13,765 nt of DNA, taken from the NCBI GenBank assembly GCA_945874095.1, contig CAMCFM010000054.1:1-13765 (forward strand), read 5' to 3'. This stretch comes from Candidatus Kuenenia stuttgartensis (GTDB lineage: Bacteria; Planctomycetota; Planctomycetia; Isosphaerales; Isosphaeraceae). Positions 7,665 through 13,765 of the stretch are shown piece by piece. The position numbers and the translations under genes are program-made. The first letter of the stretch is position 1. The number at the start of each line of letters is the position of its first letter. Under the pieces are notes generated by a model. It was not told where the DNA came from, did no database searches, and worked only from the letters and a program-made list of their open reading frames with translations.

Positions 7665-8397
7665 GCTGGCGAGCCAGATCTTTGTTGTCCAGAGGACCAC
7701 AGCTTAACAGAATTCACCCTCCGACACCCTCGCATCTCTACCGTAATTCACCGTCAAAATCATCCTCCAGTCCACGTATGGAAGAGGCCGAGATGCCGAC
7801 ACCCTTCACTGCGTAGAAAAATTCCTTACGTTTTTTATAAGTTTGGATTCAGGATCACAGACCCCGTATCCGATACATATTATTACCGAGTCTCCAGTGA
7901 CCTCCATCACTACGATTCTCTTGATGTTCGACCAAGGTTTGATTCGCATCGGGATATCCCGTTGCGCTTATGTCAAGTTATGTTCAGAGTTCACCTGGTT
8001 CCATACACATCGAAAGTCTCCGATCTGCTGATAAGATCACATCCATGAACAACTCTCGCCAAGCTATAGACATCCCTGTGAACAGATTTTCCATGAGTGT
8101 ACAAGCCATTTTAGATTTTTTAAGATGTGTTGAAGCATGACTTTATGTCGTTAGACTCTAGAAACTACAAAAAGCGCGACGTCTCTGCTTAGAAGAAGAA
8201 TCGTTATTTAACTCTATATATATAAAACCCTCTCTACCCGAAGCGTTTTTTCAAACGAACCCGCCTTCCCCCGTTTCACTCTTTCTGGCTTACGCTTTCT
8301 TACGTTTCTCTACGCCAATCATGATTAGACGTATGATTTCGTCTACTTACGTCCGGATTGAGAGATTCTGTTGACTTGCCAATCTTCAGCCTTGATT
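7665..8397. other. Intergenic stretch without a convincing gene
   Basis: The longest frame (7632-8048, 138 codons) begins inside the inverted-repeat element, and its product is rich in His, Arg, Cys and Pro with no domain, so I do not call it. Noted here: a TATATATATA run near 8215-8223, and TACG repeated at 8291, 8301 and 8311, exactly 10 bp apart, followed by the inverted form CGTA at 8330 and another TACG at 8348. No tRNA or other RNA gene is recognisable. Confidence 0.5.
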
Positions 8398-8400
8398 TGA

Positions 8401-8541
8401 TGTAGGCCATGTCCCCTGACATGGCGGGCTTTAGCTTTGGCTTTGATTTTGCAGAACGATGCAAATCATTTTTGTTTAGGATGTTACATACGAATTGACT
8501 GAGATGGCAAAACCCCGCCCGGCCAGGGGACCGTACCTACA
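8401..8541 (+). repeat. MITE-like inverted-repeat element, copy B
   Basis: A 141-bp non-coding element with 28-bp terminal inverted repeats. Left arm 8401-8428 reads TGTAGG, five variable bases, TCCCCTG, four variable bases, GGCGGG. Right arm 8514-8541 carries the reverse complements of the three conserved blocks in mirror order; by hand count 21 of 28 positions agree. The left arm alone folds as a perfect hairpin, GCCATGTC-CCCT-GACATGGC (8406-8425). Copy A lies at 3544-3679 in the opposite orientation. The flanks show no clear target-site duplication, and no transposase is present in the window. Confidence 0.65.
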
Positions 8542-8574
8542 AAAAAAACGCTTCTGAGCGTGATCAAGGGTTTA

Positions 8575-8847
8575 AAAATGCCAAGCACAGTGCGGTTGTT
8601 GTCTAGCCGGTCTTGGCGCTAGCCCCGGTTCGTCGGCTTTTAAAAAAGAAGTTATTCCCGGCCTGATCACTAATCCCCACAACCCCTATTCTATCCGCCT
8701 GGCTTGCCCCAGATTCGTTTCCCGCTGAGCCAGCTTCAGGTTTATCCACCGAGATCGTCCTGGAGACCACAGCATGGTCTGACGCCGCTCTCCCAGACTC
8801 TCAACACGTCAGGTATCTGGTTCGAAGTATTTCGAATTCGCAGGATC
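8575..8847. other. Intergenic stretch with an imperfect hairpin at 8605-8638
   Basis: AGCCG (8605-8609) can pair with CGGCT (8634-8638) around a GC-rich interior containing GGCGCTAGCCCC, itself nearly palindromic, followed by TTTTAAAAAAG. It may be another intergenic hairpin repeat or a weak terminator. Further right, TTCGAAGTATTTCGAA (8821-8836) holds two copies of the self-complementary TTCGAA. No gene is supported between here and the sulfatase terminator. Confidence 0.35.
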
Positions 8848-8884
8848 AAAAAAAGGGCCAGGACGCAAGTCCTGACCCTTTTTT
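8848..8884 (-). terminator. Rho-independent terminator after the sulfatase gene
   Basis: CAGGAC pairs with GTCCTG across a GCAA (GNRA-type) loop; beyond one C/A mismatch, GGG pairs with CCC and a run of A with a run of T. On the minus strand this ends in a run of seven T, about 28 bases past the sulfatase stop. The symmetry means it could also stop transcription arriving from the left. Confidence 0.9.
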
Positions 8885-8912
8885 AAAAATTGGCCTGATT
8901 GGTTTCTATCGA

Positions 8913-10649
8913 TTACTGACTGGCTGCGCCACGTTCCTGAAGATTCTTCAAGACTTCGTCGAGGTTGAAGCTCGCCGCCTTCTGGCGCTGCGGATAATCC
9001 TTGAAGGTGGTCAGGAAGTTTCCGATATATTCCTGAGCTGGTACGAGCAGGAAGGCGTGGTCAATCAACCAGTCGTAGTAGGTGTTTGACGTGACATCAG
9101 CGCGTTCGTAGGGGTCCGAGCGGAGGTTGAAAATCTTCGGTACGCGAAGCGTCACAAACGGCTCGGCCCAGATCTTCAGGGTCCCCTGGGCACGCTGCTC
9201 CATGAAGACCAGCTTCCAGTTGTCGTACCTCAGGCCCGTCACCTGCTGATCGTCGTTGCAATAGATGAAGCTGTTGCGCGGAGCTTCTTTCGCCTGACCC
9301 GTCAGATAAGGGGCCAGGTTATAACCGTCCAGGTGGACCTTATAGGTTTCATCGCCAATGGTATGGCCCTTGAGCAGCTTTTCCTTGACCTCGGAATCGC
9401 CTGCAATTGACAGCAATGTGGGCAGCCAGTCGTGGTGCGATACGATCGAGTTCGATACACTCCCAGGCTTGATATGACCTGGCCATCGAACCATCGCTGG
9501 AACGCGGTATGCACCTTCCCAGTTCGAATTCTTCTCGCTCCGGAACGGGGTCATGGCCGCATCAGGCCACGAGTTCAAATGCGGGCCGTTGTCGGTGGAG
9601 TACATGACAAATGTGTTATCATCGATCCCCGCATCTTCCAGCGCCTTCAGCACTTCACCCACGTTTTTGTCGTGCTCAACCATGGCGTCTGCATACGTGC
9701 CCAGCCACTTGCCGGCCTGGCCTTTCTTTTGCTCTTCAAGATATGTACGGAAGTGCATGTGTGTGAAATTCACCCACAGGAAGAAAGGCTTGTCAGCCGA
9801 GGCATGGTTTTTAATGTAATTTGCGGAACGGCTTGCAATATCGCCATCCACCGTCTCCATCCGCTTGCGGGTCAGTGGGCCAGTGTCTTTGATCGTCTGC
9901 TTGCCGACTCGCCCAAAACGCGGGTCCACCGTAGGGTCGTCCACATCCGAAGCCTTGGTTTCCAGAACGCCCCGGGGGCCATATCTGGCTCGAAACGCAG
10001 GATCCTTTGGATAGTCCGCGTGCTCCGGCTCTTCCTCGGCGTTAAGGTGGTAGAGATTCCCGTAGAATTCGTCAAAACCATGCACGGTCGGGAGGAACTC
10101 GTTACGGTCGCCCATGTGATTCTTGCCGAATTGGGCTGTGCTGTAGCCTTGTGCCTTTAAGAGCTCGGCAACGGTGGGGTCTTTCTTGGAAAGACCAGTT
10201 TTAGCCCCAGGCAGTCCGACCTTTGTCAGGCCCGTACGAAGCCCGTGCTGACCGGTCAGAAATGAAGAGCGGCCAGCGGTGCAGCTTTGTTCGGCATAAT
10301 AATCGGTGAAGATCATGCCTTCTTTAGCCACCCGGTCAATGTTTGGGGTGCGATAGCCCATCATGCCCATGCTATAGGCACTGATGTTCGACTGGCCGAT
10401 ATCATCGCCCCAGATCACGACGATATTTGGCTTTTTGGCTTGTTTTGTAGCCGGCACCATGGTCGTTGTGGACAAGCCGGCAGCCGCTTTTTTGAGCAGG
10501 TTCGACTTCGCAACAGAAAACCCGGACGATTGTGATACGTTGGCAGGCCGTTTTTCCGCCGATTTGGCCAGGTGGATCATGCCCGGTATGTCCAGCAGGG
10601 CAACGCTCAGCAATATCCTGGTCGATGAGAATAAAAGTTTGCGATTCAC
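8913..10649 (-). CDS. Secreted sulfatase (arylsulfatase family, formylglycine type)
   Basis: A 578-residue alkaline-phosphatase-fold sulfatase that hydrolyses a sulfate ester. Residues 1-31 form a signal peptide (MNRKLLF, a hydrophobic stretch, then AKSA), so it should be exported. After a Ser/Thr/Lys linker the domain starts with KPNIVVIWGDDIG (D82 and D83 metal ligands). The activation motif is CTAGR (C123 to R127), in which Cys is converted to formylglycine; the usual Pro-Ser is Ala-Gly. GKNHMG (K176, H178), FTHMH (H297, H299), STDNGP (D353, N354) and K373 supply the other metal and sulfate ligands. Length is normal. The start is GTG at 10649, chosen because it gives a full signal peptide; a GGAG lies 10 bases upstream. 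No maturase for the formylglycine is in the window. The gene is divergent from the cytochrome/WD40 gene. The substrate, likely a sulfated glycan in a planctomycete, is not determined; no partner glycosidase is nearby. Confidence 0.95.
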   Translation of the reverse strand: MNRKLLFSSTRILLSVALLDIPGMIHLAKSAEKRPANVSQSSGFSVAKSNLLKKAAAGLSTTTMVPATKQAKKPNIVVIWGDDIGQSNISAYSMGMMGYRTPNIDRVAKEGMIFTDYYAEQSCTAGRSSFLTGQHGLRTGLTKVGLPGAKTGLSKKDPTVAELLKAQGYSTAQFGKNHMGDRNEFLPTVHGFDEFYGNLYHLNAEEEPEHADYPKDPAFRARYGPRGVLETKASDVDDPTVDPRFGRVGKQTIKDTGPLTRKRMETVDGDIASRSANYIKNHASADKPFFLWVNFTHMHFRTYLEEQKKGQAGKWLGTYADAMVEHDKNVGEVLKALEDAGIDDNTFVMYSTDNGPHLNSWPDAAMTPFRSEKNSNWEGAYRVPAMVRWPGHIKPGSVSNSIVSHHDWLPTLLSIAGDSEVKEKLLKGHTIGDETYKVHLDGYNLAPYLTGQAKEAPRNSFIYCNDDQQVTGLRYDNWKLVFMEQRAQGTLKIWAEPFVTLRVPKIFNLRSDPYERADVTSNTYYDWLIDHAFLLVPAQEYIGNFLTTFKDYPQRQKAASFNLDEVLKNLQERGAASQ

Positions 10650-10664
10650 GAGGAGGTGACTCCA
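10650..10664 (-). promoter_or_regulatory. Possible self-masking ribosome site of the sulfatase
   Basis: On the minus strand GGAG is followed by TCAC and then CTCC just before the GTG start, so the ribosome site can pair with the bases next to the start codon in a 4-bp hairpin. This could damp translation. The stem is short, and the pairing may be coincidental. Confidence 0.25.
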
Positions 10665-10730
10665 ACAGAGGTCAAGGAGATTTTTGGGGAATCCAGATGT
10701 TTATCATAACGAGACAATCGTAGGGATGAG

Positions 10731-10753
10731 ACAAATTCTCTATGAGAATTTGT
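10731..10753. promoter_or_regulatory. 23-bp perfect palindrome in the divergent region
   Basis: ACAAATTCTC (10731-10740), then TAT, then GAGAATTTGT (10744-10753): ten paired bases on each side of a three-base centre. It lies 82 bases upstream of the sulfatase start. It is AT-rich with no adjoining T-run, so a dimeric-regulator operator is more likely than a terminator. It could serve the sulfatase, the divergent gene, or both. Confidence 0.5.
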
Positions 10754-11121
10754 AAAAATAAATCGCATGATCCGACTGAACGCCCTCCGGACCCCATTCA
10801 AATGATATCACGATCCGTACGGGGTGGTCTTTTTTGGTGATGGCCTGTAAGTCATCTGCAAGTGTAGAACCACTATGTATGACATGCGTAAAACAATATG
10901 GCGCAGCCAAACGATTTTCCCAATGTTTCAAAATGACCCTCTTGGCACATCACCCCGAAACTGTTAAGATATTATCGTATGTTCCCGCCGATCTGACTTC
11001 AGATCATACAGCGATCCAACTCACCAGTCTCCTCAAACTCACCGTTTTCATGCACCATCTGCAACAGGCCATCAGGTCTGATCAGTCTGAGTTGTCCTGA
11101 GCGGATCACTGCCAGAGTTCT
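10740..11121 (-). pseudogene. Possible decayed coding stretch in the divergent intergenic region
   Basis: Reading the minus strand from 11121, a frame gives RSGQLRLIRPDGLLQMVHEN, continuing into an acidic stretch, and stops at 10999-11001. Just before that stop, a neighbouring frame continues with SEVRSAGTYDNILTVSG, meets a TGA, and then stays open for about 70 codons to 10740, ending VRIVISFEWGPEG and then AIYFYKFS. Read together they resemble one gene broken by a frameshift and a stop. I recognise no family, GC at third positions is only moderate, and a plus-strand frame (10834-11100) covers the same bases. It may be plain intergenic DNA. Confidence 0.2.
10942..10970 (+). promoter_or_regulatory. 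Candidate promoter for the cytochrome/WD40 gene
   Basis: TTGGCA (10942-10947) is followed after 17 bases by TAAGAT (10965-10970), 5/6 and 4/6 matches to the housekeeping consensus. It would give a leader of about 170 bases before the ATG at 11147. Pattern match only. Confidence 0.3.
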
Positions 11122-11132
11122 CTATTTGCCTC

Positions 11133-11138
11133 GAGGTG
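11133..11138 (+). promoter_or_regulatory. Shine-Dalgarno of the cytochrome/WD40 gene
   Basis: GAGGTG, complementary to the 16S anti-Shine-Dalgarno core, sits 8 bases before the ATG at 11147. It is the clearest ribosome site in the window and fixes that start. Confidence 0.65.
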
Positions 11139-11146
11139 CTCCAGCC

Positions 11147-13765
11147 ATGAGATTTAAAACCGATCGCCCTTGGTACAGCCTCAGCTTGTTCAAAGCGACT
11201 GTTGGGCTCGTTACATTGGCATCGCCTGTCGCGATTCTGGCTGCCGATCCACCCAAGGCAGCCCCTGAAAATGCGGCCTCTTCTGCTGCTAAAGTCAGTT
11301 ATTATAAGCAGATCAAGCCAATCTTTCAGTCCAGTTGCCAAGGCTGCCACCAACCGGCCAAACCCCAAGGCGGCTATGTGATGACCGATTTCGCCCGCCT
11401 CCTAAAGGCCGGCGATTCGAAAGAAGCCCCGATTGTGGCCGGCAAGCCGGACGCAAGTCACCTGTTCGACCAGATCGTGCCCCAAAACGGCAAGGCGGAA
11501 ATGCCTAAGGACAAGCCGCCTCTGGCTGCCTCAGACATCGATCTGGTTCGACAGTGGATCTCTCAGGGAGCAGTCGACGACACACCTGCCTCAGCCCTGG
11601 CCCGATTCGACTCCAAAAATCTCCCGGTTTACCCCCGACCTGTCACCGTCACAAGCCTTGATTTTGCACCATCCGGTAACCAGCTTGCAGTCGCCGGCTT
11701 CCACGAAGTCCTCCTGATCGATCCCTCCAGCGGCAAGATTCAAAATCGCCTCATCGGCCTCTCCGAACGAATCGAAACCGTCCGTTATTCGCCCGATGGC
11801 AAACTCCTCGCAGTCGCCGGTGGAACTCCTGCCCAGTCCGGCGAACTCCAGATCTGGAACGTCGAATCGGCCAAGCTCGTATTGTCTGTACCTGTTGGCT
11901 TCGACACGATTTATGGAGCAAGCTGGTCGCCCGAAGGTACCAAAATCGCCGTCGGTTGCGGCGACAATTCCGTTCGTGCCTTCGACACCAAAACCGGCGC
12001 TCAAGTCCTCTTCCAGGGGGCTCACAACGACTGGGTTCGTGACACCATCTTTACCAAAGATGGAAGCCATCTGATCAGCGTCGGCCGCGATATGACCACC
12101 AAACTTACGGAAGTCGCCACCCAGCGATTTGTGGACAATCTGACCTCGATCACGCCCGGAGCACTCAAGGGCGGAATCCTCGCCATTGCCCGACATCCTC
12201 AACGCGACGAAATCGTTTTGGCCGGTTCCGATAGTGTCGTGAAAGTCTACCGCACCACAAGACTTACCGCCCGCGTGATCGGCGACGATGCCAACCTGAT
12301 CCGCAAGATGCCCGCCATGAAAGGCCGCGTCTGGAGCGTCGATGTCAGCCCCAACGGCAAGCGGATTGTGGCCGGCTCCAGCCTCGACGGCAAAGGCCAG
12401 ATCCACGTCTACAGCTACGAATTCGACACCGGCCTCCCAGACGACATCAAAGCCATTGTGGCCAAGACCGGACACTCTCCGGATGAAGCGAAAAAGCTCG
12501 AAGCCTATCTGACCAAAGATGTTAAGCTGATTGCATCGATCGATGTTCCGGCGACCGGAATCTACTCTGTCAGCTTTTCGGCAGACTCCAAAACCGTCGC
12601 TGCCGCTGGCTCCGATGGTTTGATCCGAATGATCGAGACAGAGACCGGCAAGGTTCTCAGAAACATCCCTGCCATGCCGTCTGTCGTCAAAACGATCGTC
12701 GCCAAGGCCGATGGATCTGTCCCTAAACGACTGACTCAAACTCTCTCTGCAGAACCACTTCCAAAGGGAACAAAGATCGTTTCGCTCGACGTCGAGCCCA
12801 AGTCGCTCGTCCTTGATGGTCGCTACGACTACGCACAGGTGGTCGTCATCGGCCGCCTCGATTCTGGCGATACCGTCGACGCTACACGTCTTGCCAAGAT
12901 CACACAGAGCAAAGACTTACTCCTGATCGCACCCACCGGAATCGTTCAGCCCAAGGCTGACGGAACAGGCGAACTCACCTTCGTCCTTGGTTCCGCACAA
13001 GTCAAGGTGCCCGTGCAGGTCTCGAATTTCTCGAACACCAAGGCAGTTGACTACTTACACGATGTGACTCCGATCATGTCACGGCTTGGCTGTAACCAGG
13101 GCACCTGTCACGGATCCGCTCAGGGCAAGAACGGCTTCAAGCTCAGCCTCCGTGGCTATGACGCCATTTTTGATACACGAGCCTTAACCGACGACCTGGC
13201 CGCCCGCCGCACCAATCCCGTGGCGCCTGACAACAGCCTGATGCTCCAAAAAGCCTCTGGCCGGGTCCCGCACGCAGGTGGCTCTCTAACCCTTCCCGGT
13301 GAAGCTCATTACGAGATTCTCAAGGATTGGATCGCTGCCGGAGCTGCTCTGAATCTGAACACACCTCGCGTGACCAAGCTCGATATTTTCCCCAAGAATC
13401 CGATCATTCAAAGCGAAGGTGACCTCCAGCAATTCCGCATTCAGGCCACCTATGCCGATGGCAAGACGCGGGACGTGACTCAGGAGGCTTATCTTGAATC
13501 TGCCAATAACGAAGTGGCCACCGCATCGCCTCGTGGAGGCCTGCTTACGGCCCAGCGTCGTGGAGAGGCCCCGGTTCTGGCCCGTTATGAAGGCTCATAC
13601 ATCGCCACAACTCTGACAGTCATGGGCGATCGCACCGGCTTCGCCTGGAAAGAGCCAGAAAGCTGGTCGGAAATCGACCGTCTGGCCGCCTCCAAGTGGA
13701 AGAGGATGAAAATTGAGCCATCAGGGCTGGCCGATGATGCCACCTTCCTCCGCCGTATGTATCTC
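11147..13765 (+). CDS. Planctomycete cytochrome c-like / WD40 / DUF1549-type secreted protein (3' truncated)
   Basis: 873 codons are open to the window edge. Residues 1-32 are a signal peptide (cleavage near LAA/DPP). A planctomycete-type cytochrome c domain follows at about 50-145, with heme motif CQGCH (C64, C67, H68). Residues 166-505 contain seven WD40-like repeats (SPDGK/SPEGT/SPNGK type turns), enough for one propeller. About 541-628 and 744-826 look like Ig-like (BIG2-type) beta domains. Between them lies a second cytochrome-like segment with C649-NQGT-C654-H655, a CX4CH motif. From about 840 (SEIDRLAASKW, then FLRRMYL) the DUF1549 (PSCyt2) domain begins and is cut off; DUF1553 usually follows it. 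This architecture is strongly associated with Planctomycetota and is often encoded next to DUF1501 proteins. Its function is not established; an extracytoplasmic heme protein is inferred. It is divergent from the sulfatase, sharing a 497-bp control region. Confidence 0.95.
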   Translation, partial: MRFKTDRPWYSLSLFKATVGLVTLASPVAILAADPPKAAPENAASSAAKVSYYKQIKPIFQSSCQGCHQPAKPQGGYVMTDFARLLKAGDSKEAPIVAGKPDASHLFDQIVPQNGKAEMPKDKPPLAASDIDLVRQWISQGAVDDTPASALARFDSKNLPVYPRPVTVTSLDFAPSGNQLAVAGFHEVLLIDPSSGKIQNRLIGLSERIETVRYSPDGKLLAVAGGTPAQSGELQIWNVESAKLVLSVPVGFDTIYGASWSPEGTKIAVGCGDNSVRAFDTKTGAQVLFQGAHNDWVRDTIFTKDGSHLISVGRDMTTKLTEVATQRFVDNLTSITPGALKGGILAIARHPQRDEIVLAGSDSVVKVYRTTRLTARVIGDDANLIRKMPAMKGRVWSVDVSPNGKRIVAGSSLDGKGQIHVYSYEFDTGLPDDIKAIVAKTGHSPDEAKKLEAYLTKDVKLIASIDVPATGIYSVSFSADSKTVAAAGSDGLIRMIETETGKVLRNIPAMPSVVKTIVAKADGSVPKRLTQTLSAEPLPKGTKIVSLDVEPKSLVLDGRYDYAQVVVIGRLDSGDTVDATRLAKITQSKDLLLIAPTGIVQPKADGTGELTFVLGSAQVKVPVQVSNFSNTKAVDYLHDVTPIMSRLGCNQGTCHGSAQGKNGFKLSLRGYDAIFDTRALTDDLAARRTNPVAPDNSLMLQKASGRVPHAGGSLTLPGEAHYEILKDWIAAGAALNLNTPRVTKLDIFPKNPIIQSEGDLQQFRIQATYADGKTRDVTQEAYLESANNEVATASPRGGLLTAQRRGEAPVLARYEGSYIATTLTVMGDRTGFAWKEPESWSEIDRLAASKWKRMKIEPSGLADDATFLRRMYL

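Noticed and set aside
7632..8048. 138-codon plus-strand frame
   Set aside because: Starts inside an inverted-repeat element; product rich in His, Arg, Cys and Pro with no motif and no ribosome site.
8820..8842. tRNA T-arm-like GGTTCGAA
   Set aside because: No cloverleaf can be built around it; the bases are part of a TTCGAA repeat.
9432..10160. 242-codon plus-strand frame
   Set aside because: Antisense to the well-supported sulfatase, whose catalytic motifs fall in the same bases.
11591..12739. 382-codon open frame on the minus strand
   Set aside because: It lies wholly inside the cytochrome/WD40 gene, has Gly/Asp/His-rich unnatural composition and no domain; a mirror effect of GC-biased codons.

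Overview
The window looks like chromosomal DNA from a member of the Planctomycetota. Two genes point that way: a secreted cytochrome c-like/WD40/DUF1549-type protein running off the right edge (from 11147), and a secreted formylglycine-type sulfatase transcribed divergently from it. Both are hallmark families of that phylum. Gene density is low, with long AT-richer intergenic stretches that carry hairpin repeats. I cannot name a genus from sequence alone.

Layout. 1-264: an open plus-strand frame entering from the left, doubtful as a gene. 298-1821 (minus): a polysaccharide-flippase-like membrane protein of the MOP superfamily. 2199-2723 (minus): a small DNA-binding protein combining a helix-turn-helix, AT-hook motifs and a C-terminal coiled coil. 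2724-3900: about 1.2 kb with no convincing gene, ending in a repeat element and a 49-bp tandem array built around a perfect hairpin. 3926-5824 (plus): a soluble chemoreceptor-type signalling hairpin fused to a C-terminal family-3 solute-binding domain. 6038-7411 (plus): an MFS transporter of the anion:cation symporter type, followed by a good intrinsic terminator. 7481-8847: about 1.4 kb without a convincing gene but with two more inverted-repeat elements. 8913-10649 (minus): a sulfatase with its own terminator. 10650-11146: the divergent control region, with a 23-bp palindrome and a possible decayed coding stretch. 11147 to the end (plus): the large cytochrome/WD40 protein, truncated by the window edge.

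How the parts may work together. The receptor/solute-binding fusion and the MFS transporter form a same-strand pair, and the fusion has no visible signal peptide or membrane segment. One reading is that it senses, inside the cell, a small organic acid or amino acid, perhaps one brought in by the neighbouring transporter. This is inference. The pair is bracketed by two copies, in inverted orientation, of one intergenic repeat (35 identical bases, with recognisable similarity over about 170 bp), so the segment looks like a repeat-bracketed cassette. The sulfatase and the cytochrome/WD40 protein are both predicted to be exported and share a divergent intergenic region, which fits the sulfated-polysaccharide-degrading lifestyle known for planctomycetes, though no substrate can be read from the sequence.
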